Source of the DNA: Planctomycetota bacterium | GTDB lineage: Bacteria; Planctomycetota; UBA1135; UBA2386 | Direction: 5' to 3' | Assembly (NCBI GenBank): GCA_020638735.1 | Contig: JACKHZ010000009.1 | Location: forward strand, 620,001 to 684,000 | DNA: 64,000 nucleotides | Part shown: piece by piece, positions 24,746-32,112 of the stretch | Layout: every line of letters starts with the position of its first letter | How positions within the stretch are numbered: the first letter of the stretch is position 1 | Translations under genes and position numbers: made by a program | Notes under the pieces: generated by a model | What the model saw: only the letters and a program-made list of their open reading frames with translations | Told to the model about the DNA's origin: nothing | Database searches by the model: none

Positions 24746-25585
24746 TCAGGTCGGGATCGCCAGCAGGTCGATGGCCTTGTTCGCCGAGTCGAGCAGCCGC
24801 CCCGTCACGTGCACGTAGATCGAGGTCGTCGACAGACTCCCGTGGCCGAGCAACTGCTGGATCGTGCGTAGGTCGACGCCCATCTCGAGCAGGTGGGTTG
24901 CGTAGCTGTGTCGCAACGTGTGCACGCTGGCAGGCTTCTCGATGCGTGCCTCCAGCCGTGCCTTGGCAATCGCATGCTGAACGCTGGTCTCGTGCAGCGG
25001 ACGGTCAGGTCGCTTGCCTGGAAACAGGTAGTCGCGAGGACGATCCAAGAGCCAGTATGCGCGCAGCTGTGCACGCAACGCCGCCGACATCGGTACCATG
25101 CGCGGCTTGCCACCCTTGCCGCGCCGAACGTGCACCGTCATCCGCTCGCCATCGATGTCGCTCACTCGAAGATGCGTTGCCTCAGTCAACCGCAGGCCCG
25201 TCGCGTAGATCAGGCTCAGGATCGTGCGGTGCTTGGTGTTCGACGGCGCCGCGAGGAGACGGCGCACCTCCTCGACGCTCAGCACGGTCGGCAACGGCCG
25301 CTTGCGCTTCGCGAACGGGATGTGCTCCACCGCGAAGTCGCGCGGCAGCGTCACGCGGAAGAAGAACCGCAGCGCGCACACGGCCTGGTTGAACAACGAC
25401 CACGAGACCTTCTGCTCGATCAGCCGCACCTGGAACGCGCGGATCTCCGCCAGCCCGAGCTGGCTCGGCGGCTTGTCGAACTGATGCGCGAACCGCTGCA
25501 TCATCGACACGTAGGTCTCGATCGTCCGCGGGGAGTAGTTGCGGATGCGCAGATCCTCTGCCATCCGATCGCGTAGCAACGCCAT
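24746..25585 (-). CDS. Tyrosine recombinase accompanying the IS91-type transposase
   Basis: A 279-aa site-specific recombinase. The start ATG 25585 is preferred over a GTG at 25627. It has a SAM-like N-terminal core-binding domain (YSPRTIETYVSMMQRF) and a catalytic domain with Arg132 (YATGLRLTEA), Lys157, His222-x-x-Arg225 (HTLRHSYATHLLE), His248 (LLGHGSLSTT) and Tyr257 (SIYVHV). All catalytic residues are present. It does not carry the extra integron-integrase segment. This pairing with an IS91-type transposase is known from several elements, where the recombinase may resolve transposition products. It lies inside the first integron cassette. Confidence 0.93.
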   Translation of the reverse strand: MALLRDRMAEDLRIRNYSPRTIETYVSMMQRFAHQFDKPPSQLGLAEIRAFQVRLIEQKVSWSLFNQAVCALRFFFRVTLPRDFAVEHIPFAKRKRPLPTVLSVEEVRRLLAAPSNTKHRTILSLIYATGLRLTEATHLRVSDIDGERMTVHVRRGKGGKPRMVPMSAALRAQLRAYWLLDRPRDYLFPGKRPDRPLHETSVQHAIAKARLEARIEKPASVHTLRHSYATHLLEMGVDLRTIQQLLGHGSLSTTSIYVHVTGRLLDSANKAIDLLAIPT

Positions 25586-25724
25586 CGACTTCCTCGTCGT
25601 CAGGGACTCCTCCCTGCCGCCACGCACACGATCTTGCCGGCGACGACGATCGGGCGGAGGAATCAGGCCGCTGATGGCTCAACCGACGCAAGGTGCCGGG
25701 AGCGGGCTACCGCGGAGCGGTTTC

Positions 25725-25731
25725 GTTCAAC
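25725..25731 (-). other. Core recombination site at the attI/first-cassette junction
   Basis: GTTGAAC on the - strand matches the GTTRRRY core. It lies 115 bp beyond the 3' end of the integrase gene, where an inverted-type integron should have attI. It is the exact complement of R'' in attC site C, so it marks the start of the first cassette. The rest of attI (25732-25846) shows no motif that I can identify. Confidence 0.6.
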
Positions 25732-25846
25732 TTCAATTCGGACGACCGGCCTATTCCCGCCGCCCACCGCCGCAGCCTATCCGCCTCACGCATCTCCACA
25801 ACCCCTGCACTCCGCTCCTCCTACCGCGCCACTGTTGTTCGGCCGG

Positions 25847-26845
25847 TCAGCCTAGATCCTCGCCCTCCTCGTCAACGCTACCACCGAGCCCATCCAGCGG
25901 ACTCTTCACCCCCATCGGGCCGCGAGCGACGAGGTGCGTGTAGATCATCGTCGTGCGCACATCGCGATGGCCGAGCAGGGTCTGGATGGTGCGGATGTCG
26001 TAGCCGTCTTCGAGCAGGTGCGTGGCGAAGCTGTGGCGAAGCGTGTGGGGCGTGACGCGCTTCGGCAGGCCGGCGAGGCGGGCGGCGGCGGTGACGTCGC
26101 GCTGCACGACGGACTCGTGCAGATGGTGTCGGCGGACCTTGCCGGACTCGGGGTGCACGTAGGTCCGCGTCGCAGGGAACACCCACTGCCAGGGCCACTC
26201 ACGGTCCGCCGTGCGCAGCTTGGTGGCCAAGGCGCCGGGCAACTCGACGAAGCCGGCTCCGGCGCGCAGATCGGCTTCGTGCTGGGCTCGCGCCAGCTCG
26301 ACCTGCCGGCGGAGCGGCGCATGCAGTTGGGTCGGCAGCAACGCCTGGCGGTCACGGTCACCCTTGCCCTGCCGAACGGTGATGCAGCTGCGATCGAAGT
26401 CGAGGTCCTTGATGCGCAACTGCAGGCCCTCGAGCAGGCGCAGGCCAGCTCCGTAGAGGAGGCGGGCGATGAGGCCTGTCAACGGCGGCATTTGCTGCAG
26501 CAGGAGGCGAACTTCAGCACGGGACATGACCGACGGCAGCCGGCGTGGGCGCCGAACGCGCTCGAGCCCGTCCAGCCACGGCAAGTCGACCCCGAGCACC
26601 CTGCGATAGAGGAACAGCAGCGCACACAGCGCCTGGTTCTGCGTCGCGGCGGCGACCCGGCCCTGGTTGGCCAGGTGGTTGAGGAAGCGCTCGACGTCTT
26701 TGCCGCCGAGGTCGCGCGGGTGGCGCATACCGGAGAAGCGGATGAAGCGCTCGATCCAGCCGCAATAGGCCTCTTCGGTGCGGCGGCTCTTGTGTTCGCG
26801 GCGCATGCGCTCGCGCACGACGTCCATCAGGCGTGGGGTTGTCAC
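25847..26845 (-). CDS. intI: Integron integrase IntI
   Basis: A 332-aa tyrosine recombinase counted from GTG 26845 (ATG 26827 is an alternative). Catalytic residues are Arg136 (YGAGLRLLEG), Lys161, His267-x-x-Arg270 (HTLRHSFATHLLEDGYDIRT), His293 (LLGHRDV) and Tyr302 (MIYTH). Residues about 190-250 hold the extra segment found in integron integrases, including HPESGKVRRHHLHESVVQ, which contacts extrahelical bases of folded attC sites. The N-terminus has LGVDLPWLDGLERVRRPRRLP, as in IntI proteins. It is read toward and in the same direction as the cassettes, i.e. the inverted arrangement. The frame looks intact, so the integron may be active. Confidence 0.92.
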   Translation of the reverse strand: MTTPRLMDVVRERMRREHKSRRTEEAYCGWIERFIRFSGMRHPRDLGGKDVERFLNHLANQGRVAAATQNQALCALLFLYRRVLGVDLPWLDGLERVRRPRRLPSVMSRAEVRLLLQQMPPLTGLIARLLYGAGLRLLEGLQLRIKDLDFDRSCITVRQGKGDRDRQALLPTQLHAPLRRQVELARAQHEADLRAGAGFVELPGALATKLRTADREWPWQWVFPATRTYVHPESGKVRRHHLHESVVQRDVTAAARLAGLPKRVTPHTLRHSFATHLLEDGYDIRTIQTLLGHRDVRTTMIYTHLVARGPMGVKSPLDGLGGSVDEEGEDLG

Positions 26846-26897
26846 GCCGGTACAGGGACCGCGAATCGTCAGCGGTTACAGGCCTCCTGCGGTGCCG

Positions 26898-27206
26898 TCA
26901 CGAATCCTCACCCAGCAACCGCTCCCAGTCGCGCTCGCCACGCTCGACGAACAGCACCTGCACGGTCCCTCCGAGCAAGCGATACGCCACCAGGCTCGGC
27001 CGGACGGACCAGAAGCGCACCTGCGGGTCACTCATCAGATCGTCGCGCCGATGGCCGAGACCAGGGTTGGCTGCCAGCACTTCGAACGCGGCTTCGAACT
27101 CCGACAGCACGCGCTGAGCGACCTCTTCGCCGAAGTGCTCCTCGACGTAGACGACGATGCGCCAGATCCCGACCCTCGCGCTGTCGCTCAGCCGGTAGCC
27201 GGGCAC
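26898..27206 (-). CDS. parE: ParE/RelE-superfamily toxin
   Basis: A 102-aa toxin-type protein starting at GTG 27206, which shares one base with the antitoxin stop (TAGTG). It follows the ParE pattern: YRLSDSARVGIWRIVVYVEE, FGEEVAQRVLSEFEAAFEVL, ANPGLGHRRDDL and a C-terminal VQVLFVERGERDWERLL. ParE toxins poison DNA gyrase; RelE relatives cut mRNA, and sequence alone favours ParE. Its stop is 52 nt before the integrase gene on the same strand, so parD-parE-intI may be one transcript. The module may stabilise the integron region. Confidence 0.88.
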   Translation of the reverse strand: MPGYRLSDSARVGIWRIVVYVEEHFGEEVAQRVLSEFEAAFEVLAANPGLGHRRDDLMSDPQVRFWSVRPSLVAYRLLGGTVQVLFVERGERDWERLLGEDS

Positions 27207-27478
27207 TACCGCTTCCTTGCAGACCTGCCCTTGTCGCGAAGGAACCCGCGCAACTCTTCGATGACCTGCGGGCCATCGTGCAGCTCACCGCGGTCGGCCT
27301 GGGCAAGGCCTTCGGCCAGGGCCGCGCGCAGCCTGGTCAGGTGGGCCTCACGGATGCGATCCTGCTCGGCCAGCAATCGCAGCGCCTCCCGCACCACCTC
27401 GCTCTGGTTGTTGTAGAGGCCCGAGGCAACCTTCTCCTGGACCAGCTTCTCGAGATCGGGGGTGAGGTTGACGTTCAT
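27206..27478 (-). CDS. parD: ParD-type antitoxin
   Basis: A 90-aa protein starting at ATG 27478. The N-terminal ribbon-helix-helix region (MNVNLTPDLEKLVQEKVASG, YNNQSEVVREALRLLAEQD) is typical of ParD/CopG antitoxins, which bind their own promoter. The C-terminal half (EELRGFLRDKGRSARKR) would wrap the toxin. It precedes and overlaps parE by one base, the normal antitoxin-first order. An upstream in-frame extension to 27598 is unlikely because the RHH fold starts at this ATG and the operator lies within it. Confidence 0.9.
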   Translation of the reverse strand: MNVNLTPDLEKLVQEKVASGLYNNQSEVVREALRLLAEQDRIREAHLTRLRAALAEGLAQADRGELHDGPQVIEELRGFLRDKGRSARKR

Positions 27479-27495
27479 GCCCCGACCGTAGCAGG

Positions 27496-27512
27496 TTGTC
27501 AAAGACTGACAA
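27496..27512 (-). promoter_or_regulatory. Probable ParD operator and parDE promoter
   Basis: TTGTCA-AAGAC-TGACAA is a perfect 6-bp inverted repeat 17 nt upstream of the parD ATG, with a further TGACAG half-site at 27518-27523. On the - strand the same TTGTCA can act as a -35 box, with TACGGT 16 nt downstream as -10. Ribbon-helix-helix antitoxins usually bind such palindromes for autorepression. Binding itself is inference. Confidence 0.55.
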
Positions 27513-27707
27513 TCCCTGACAGGAACAGGGTGAGCGCCGCGCGGGGCTGCAGGCGCTGGAGCGAAGAGGACGCGGCCGGTTCGGGGAAGTCTGCTCACGC
27601 GTGCACAGGGACACGAAGCAGCCGGCGGTTACAGAGTTTCTGGCCAAGGGCTACAGATGCAGCGGCATTCGACCAAGCGCCGCTACCGACCGCGTCGGCG
27701 GATGAAA

Positions 27708-28898
27708 CTACTGCCACTCCGGGAACGGCACCCGCTTCACCTGCCGCTGCTTGTCGCGCGTATCGATCAGCAGCAAGCCGTGGCGTTCCTGCGGCAGCTT
27801 GGGCAACACGGCGGTCGTGAAGGCGACCCACCGACCATCGGGCGAGACCGCAGGTTGCAGGAACAGCGCCATCATGCTGGTCAGCTGCGCGCCGCCCTGC
27901 TTCTGCAACTTCTCGTCGACGGGCAGCTGCAGGAGCTCGATCTCGCGTCGCACGGCGCCGCTGAAGTCCGTCTCGATCATCGCATACGTGTCGTGCTGCT
28001 CGCCGAAGCGCACGATCGTCGCGTAGATCGTCGTGTTGTCGGGAGACCAGCAGAGCGGCCCGGCGACCAGGCCTGTGCCCAGGTCGAGCACCGACTCCAC
28101 CTTGCCGTCGGCCAGCACCAGGATCGCGTGGTTGCGTTCGCCAGGGGCAGTTTGGCCGTCGCCGTCGAAGGCCGCGACCGCGCAACGATCCCGTCTCGGA
28201 CTGAACGCCGGCTGCGGCATGATGTGCCACTCACAGTCGGCAGGCTGCAGGAACAGCAGTTCGCCGGCGAGCGTCTCGGGGTGCAGGCGGCCGATCTCCC
28301 ACTTGGAGCGAGCGCGCGGGTCGGCGTGCACATAACCGACGCCGCCGCCCAGGCGGAACATCGCCGTCACACCGACGTCGGCGACGGCGCCCGTGTCCTC
28401 GCCGGACTCGAGATCGACGCGCATCGCGCGCTCGCCCATCATGTAGAGGTGGCCGTCGAGCACGACCGGCTCCCCCACCAACGTGCCGATGTTGCGCACG
28501 CCGACCTTGACGTCGTGCCGCTTGTCGACCTTGCCGGACGCATCGAACGTCGTCACCGCCATCCAGGTGTCCTCCGATGGATGCGCCTCCAGCACGACCC
28601 ACCTACGCGCCTTTTCGTCCCATGCGCTGACCGCGGCGCCGTCGGGTGGCAGTTCGTGAAGGAAGCGCGTCGTGCCGCCCTCGACCTCGTACTCGACCAT
28701 CGCCGCGCGCTCTCCCTGTCGCGCCACGAACGTCAGTCGCTTGCCGTCCGGCGACCATGTCGGTCGGCACGACAGGGTCCAGACCACCAGGCAGAACCCG
28801 AGCGCGGTGGCGAGCCGGCCCCAGGCGCGACGGTTGGCGGCCGAGTCGATGACGCTGGATGGCGTGTCCACGCTGCGGACTTTGTCATACAAAGCCAT
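27708..28898 (-). CDS. Membrane-anchored or lipoprotein-like TolB/WD-type beta-propeller protein
   Basis: A 396-aa protein; ATG 28898 is preferred over a TTG at 28907. A hydrophobic segment near residues 29-45 (RLATALGFCLVVWTLSC) anchors or exports it; Cys45 could be a weak lipobox cysteine. It is followed by TolB/PD40-like repeats: PTWSPDGKRLTFVARQG, later PLCWSPDNTTIYATIVR and QPAVSPDGRWVAFTTAVL. These make a beta-propeller, probably extracytoplasmic and protein binding. No enzyme motif is visible. It lies 30 nt upstream of the formate dehydrogenase delta gene end, without functional link. The N-terminal 28 residues are unusually polar for a signal peptide. Confidence 0.8.
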   Translation of the reverse strand: MALYDKVRSVDTPSSVIDSAANRRAWGRLATALGFCLVVWTLSCRPTWSPDGKRLTFVARQGERAAMVEYEVEGGTTRFLHELPPDGAAVSAWDEKARRWVVLEAHPSEDTWMAVTTFDASGKVDKRHDVKVGVRNIGTLVGEPVVLDGHLYMMGERAMRVDLESGEDTGAVADVGVTAMFRLGGGVGYVHADPRARSKWEIGRLHPETLAGELLFLQPADCEWHIMPQPAFSPRRDRCAVAAFDGDGQTAPGERNHAILVLADGKVESVLDLGTGLVAGPLCWSPDNTTIYATIVRFGEQHDTYAMIETDFSGAVRREIELLQLPVDEKLQKQGGAQLTSMMALFLQPAVSPDGRWVAFTTAVLPKLPQERHGLLLIDTRDKQRQVKRVPFPEWQ

Positions 28899-28928
28899 GC
28901 CGGTCAAGCACCGGCGTGGGCGCGATCG

Positions 28929-29168
28929 TCACCCGACCGCGATCGGCTCCAACTGCGCGCGATGCTGCTGCACCGCCGCCACCACCAGCTCGTGCAGGCC
29001 CTCGCACTTGCCGGCGTCGAACCCTGCCAGCAGCTCCTTGCGCATGCGCGGCTCCCAGAACTTCTGGATGTGGTTGGCGGTGCTCGCGACGCCAGCCTGG
29101 CGATCCGGATCGGTGGCGAAGAACGACGCGATCTGGTTGGCCATCGTGACCAGCTTGGGCAGGTTCAC
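28929..29168 (-). CDS. fdsD: Formate dehydrogenase delta subunit FdsD
   Basis: A 79-aa protein starting at GTG 29168 and overlapping fdsA by 4 nt (GTGA). It matches FdsD: LVTMANQIASFFATDPDRQA, then ANHIQKFWEPRMRKELLAGF. FdsD is a small subunit of the soluble NAD-dependent formate dehydrogenase, needed for stable assembly of the molybdenum enzyme. The gene closes the fdsG-fdsB-fdsA-fdsD operon. In many bacteria a chaperone gene fdsC sits between A and D; it is missing here. Confidence 0.9.
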   Translation of the reverse strand: MNLPKLVTMANQIASFFATDPDRQAGVASTANHIQKFWEPRMRKELLAGFDAGKCEGLHELVVAAVQQHRAQLEPIAVG

Positions 29169-32014
29169 TTCTTCACCTCCTGCGCGCGCTCGGCGAGCTG
29201 CTCCTGCTGCTGCGCGAACTCGTCGAAGCGGCGCTGCCAGTCGCTCTTGTCGACGGCGACGCGCGTGACCTGCACGGCGGTGACCTTGTATTCGGGACAG
29301 TTGGTCGCCCAGTCCGAGTTGTCGGTGGTGACGACGTTGGCCCCCGACTCCGGATGGTGGAACGTCGTGTAGACGACGCCCGGCTGCATGCGATCGCTGA
29401 CCACCGCGCGCAGCGTGGTGTCGCCCTTGCGACTCTGCAGCGACACGTGATCGCCGTGGCGGATGCCGCGCGCCTCGGCGTCGACCGGGTGGATGTCGAG
29501 CACGTCGGCGTCGTGCCAGATCTTGTTGCCGGTGCGGCGGGTCTGCGCGCCGACGTTGTATTGGCTCAGGATGCGGCCGGTCGTCAGCAGCAGCGGGAAG
29601 CGCTTGCTGGTGCGCTCCGGCGTCGGCAAGAACTCGGTGAGGAAGAACCTGCCCTTGCCGCGCACGAACTCCTTCTCGTGCATGTAGGGCGTGCCGTCGG
29701 GCGCCGCGTCGTTGCACGGCCACTGGATGCTGCCGAGCCTGTCGAGCTTCTCGTAGCTGACGCCGGTGAAGGTCGGCGTCAGGCGCGCGATCTCGGCCAT
29801 GATCTCGCGCGGGTGGCGGTAGTGCATCGGGAAGCCGAGCGCCTCGGCGAAGCGCACCGTCACCTCCCAGTCGGCGAGCCCGGCGAGCGGCGGCATGACC
29901 TTGCGCACCATGCTGATGCGCCGCTCGGCGTTGGTGAAGGTGCCGTCCTTCTCGAGGAACGAACTGCCGGGGAAGATCACGTGCGCGTACTTCGCCGTCT
30001 CGTTGAGGAAGATGTCCTGCACGATCAGGCACTCGAGCGATTCGAGCGCCTTCTGCACGTGCTGCGTGTCGGGGTCCGACTGCGCGATGTCCTCGCCCTG
30101 CACGTAGAGCGCCTTGAACGAGCCGTCGATCGCGGCGTCGAACATGTTGGGGATGCGCAGGCCCGGCTCGGGCTGGATCTTGACGCCCCATTCGGCCTCG
30201 AACAGCGCGCGCACGCTCGGGTCGCCGACGTGGCGATAGCCCGGCAGCTCGTGCGGGAACGAGCCCATGTCGCACGAGCCCTGCACGTTGTTCTGGCCGC
30301 GCAGCGGGTTCACGCCGACGCCGGGGCGGCCGATGTTGCCGGTCAGCATCGCCAGGTTGGCGATCGTCATCACGCCGGTGGAGCCCTGCGCGTGCTCGGT
30401 GACGCCGAGGCCGTAGTAGATCGCGCCGTTGGGCGCCTTCGCGAACAACCGCGCGGCAGCCCGGATCTCGGCGGCGGGCACGCCAGTGTGTTCTTCGAGC
30501 GTCTCCGGCGAGTTCTTCTGGTCGCTGATGAACGCCTTCCACTTGTCGTAGGCGTCCTGCTCGCAGCGCTCGGCGATGTAGCCCTTCGCCTCGAGGCCCT
30601 CGGTCACGATGACGTGCGCCAGCGAGTTCATGACCGCGACGTTGGTGCCGGGCCGCAGCTGCAGGTGGTGGTCGGCGCGCACGTGCGGCGTCTTGACCAG
30701 GTCGATGCGGCGCGGGTCGATGACGATCAGGCCGCAACCTTCGCGCAGCCGCTGCTTCATGCGCGAGCCGAACACCGGGTGGCCGTCGGTCGGGTTGGCG
30801 CCGATGACGATGATGCAGTCGGTGTGCTCGACGCTGTCGAAGTCCTGGGTGCCGGCCGATTCGCCGAGCGTCGACTTGAGCCCGTAGCCGGTCGGCGAGT
30901 GGCAGACGCGCGCGCAGGTGTCGACGTTGTTGTTGCCGAAGCCGCCGCGCACCAGCTTCTGCACGAGGTAGGTCTCCTCGTTGGTGCAGCGCGACGACGT
31001 GATGCCGCCGACCGCGCCCGCGCCGTAGCGCTGCTGGATGCCCTTGACCTTGTTCGCCGCGAAGGCGAACGCCTCCTCCCACGACACCTCGCGCCACGGA
31101 TCGCTGATCCGGTCGCGGATCATCGGCGCCTTGACGCGGTCCGGGTGCGTCGCGTAGCCCCAGGCGAAGCGGCCCTTGACGCAGCTGTGGCCGTGGTTGG
31201 CCTTGCCGTCCTTGTCCGGCACCATGCGCACGACCTCGTTGCCCTGCAGCTCGGCGCGGAACGAGCAGCCGACGCCGCAGTAGGCGCAGGTCGTCGTCAC
31301 CGCGCGGTCCGGCTGGCCGGCGTCGGCGATCGACTTCTCCATCAGCGTCGCCGTCGGGCACGCCTGCACGCAGGCGCCGCACGACACGCACTCACTCGAC
31401 AGGAAGTCCGTCGGTCCGGCTGTGATCTTGCTGTCGAAGCCGCGGCCCTGCACGGTCAGCGCGAAGGTGCCCTGGATCTCGTCGCAGGCGCGCACGCAGC
31501 GCGAGCAGACGATGCACTTGGTCGCGTCGAACGTGAAGTACGGGTTCGACGTGTCCTTCTGCCCGACCAGGTGGTTCTCCCCCTCGTAGCCGTAGCGAAC
31601 CTCGCGCAGGCCGACCGCGCCGGCCATGTCCTGCAGCTCGCAGTTGCCGTTGGCCGGGCAGGTCAGGCAGTCGAGCGGGTGGTCGCTGATGTAGAGCTCC
31701 ATCACGCCGCGGCGCAGCTTGCGCAGCTGCTCGGACTGCGTCTTGACCTTCATGCCGGGCTCGCACGGCGTCGTGCACGACGCCGGCGTGCCCTTGCGTC
31801 CGTCGACCTCGACCAGACACAGGCGGCAGCTGCCGAACGCGTCGAGCGAGTCGGTCGCGCACAGCTTCGGGATCTTGACGCCGGCTTCCATCGCCGCGCG
31901 CATCACCGAGGTGCCGGCCGGCACGTCGATCGGCTTGCCGTCGATGTGCACCGTAACCGTGGACGTGCTGCGGGGGGCCGGCGTGCCGAGATCGAGGACC
32001 TTGTTGGAGTACAT
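29165..32014 (-). CDS. fdsA: NAD-dependent formate dehydrogenase, catalytic alpha subunit
   Basis: A 949-aa molybdopterin enzyme that oxidises formate to CO2. The N-terminal NuoG-like part binds several Fe-S clusters: a [2Fe-2S] set (Cys52, 63, 66, 80), His112 with Cys116/119/125, then ferredoxin-type clusters (Cys167/170/173/177 and Cys209/212/215/219). The molybdopterin oxidoreductase domain opens with CAYCGVGC (243-250) and Cys278. Catalytic Cys371 lies in DTCARVCHSPT, encoded by TGC, so it is not a selenoprotein. The C-terminal dinucleotide-binding domain (TTGRILSQYNVGAQTRRTGN) binds the bis-MGD cofactor. Operon order with fdsG and fdsB supports the NAD-linked soluble form. Confidence 0.96.
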   Translation of the reverse strand: MYSNKVLDLGTPAPRSTSTVTVHIDGKPIDVPAGTSVMRAAMEAGVKIPKLCATDSLDAFGSCRLCLVEVDGRKGTPASCTTPCEPGMKVKTQSEQLRKLRRGVMELYISDHPLDCLTCPANGNCELQDMAGAVGLREVRYGYEGENHLVGQKDTSNPYFTFDATKCIVCSRCVRACDEIQGTFALTVQGRGFDSKITAGPTDFLSSECVSCGACVQACPTATLMEKSIADAGQPDRAVTTTCAYCGVGCSFRAELQGNEVVRMVPDKDGKANHGHSCVKGRFAWGYATHPDRVKAPMIRDRISDPWREVSWEEAFAFAANKVKGIQQRYGAGAVGGITSSRCTNEETYLVQKLVRGGFGNNNVDTCARVCHSPTGYGLKSTLGESAGTQDFDSVEHTDCIIVIGANPTDGHPVFGSRMKQRLREGCGLIVIDPRRIDLVKTPHVRADHHLQLRPGTNVAVMNSLAHVIVTEGLEAKGYIAERCEQDAYDKWKAFISDQKNSPETLEEHTGVPAAEIRAAARLFAKAPNGAIYYGLGVTEHAQGSTGVMTIANLAMLTGNIGRPGVGVNPLRGQNNVQGSCDMGSFPHELPGYRHVGDPSVRALFEAEWGVKIQPEPGLRIPNMFDAAIDGSFKALYVQGEDIAQSDPDTQHVQKALESLECLIVQDIFLNETAKYAHVIFPGSSFLEKDGTFTNAERRISMVRKVMPPLAGLADWEVTVRFAEALGFPMHYRHPREIMAEIARLTPTFTGVSYEKLDRLGSIQWPCNDAAPDGTPYMHEKEFVRGKGRFFLTEFLPTPERTSKRFPLLLTTGRILSQYNVGAQTRRTGNKIWHDADVLDIHPVDAEARGIRHGDHVSLQSRKGDTTLRAVVSDRMQPGVVYTTFHHPESGANVVTTDNSDWATNCPEYKVTAVQVTRVAVDKSDWQRRFDEFAQQQEQLAERAQEVKK

Positions 32015-32112
32015 GATGTCGCGGAGTCGCGGGCGGCAGCTCCGCCCGTCAGTGCATCCCGTGCCCGGGCCGGCGTCAAGCTCCGCAGGGCATCGGCCCG
32101 GGTGGACCGGCC

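Larger units (their letters stand above)
23581..25585 (-). mobile_element. IS91-like element (transposase plus tyrosine recombinase), ends not resolved
   Basis: The two genes form one unit of about 2.0 kb; true ends extend beyond it on both sides. IS91 relatives lack terminal inverted repeats and insert next to GAAC or CAAG. A CTTGAAC on the - strand just past the transposase stop (23547-23553) and the GTTGAAC cores at 23328 and 25725 are candidate contact points. Without an empty site to compare with, the ends stay open. Confidence 0.7.
21476..26845 (-). mobile_element. Inverted-type chromosomal integron with three attC sites
   Basis: From right to left: intI, attI junction core (25725-25731), cassette 1 (holding the IS91-like element, closed by attC C), cassette 2 (117-aa gene, attC B), cassette 3 (ankyrin gene, attC A), then a possible fourth cassette without a visible attC. 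In each complete cassette the opening core and its own R'' are perfect complements (GTTGAAC/GTTCAAC, GTTGGAC/GTCCAAC, GTTGGGC/GCCCAAC). Core pairs that belong to neighbouring cassettes differ. This pattern is expected from cassette integration and is hard to explain otherwise. Confidence 0.85.

Noticed and set aside
30904..30930. Selenocysteine at the formate dehydrogenase active site
   Set aside because: The catalytic codon is TGC (Cys), not TGA, and no SECIS-like need arises.
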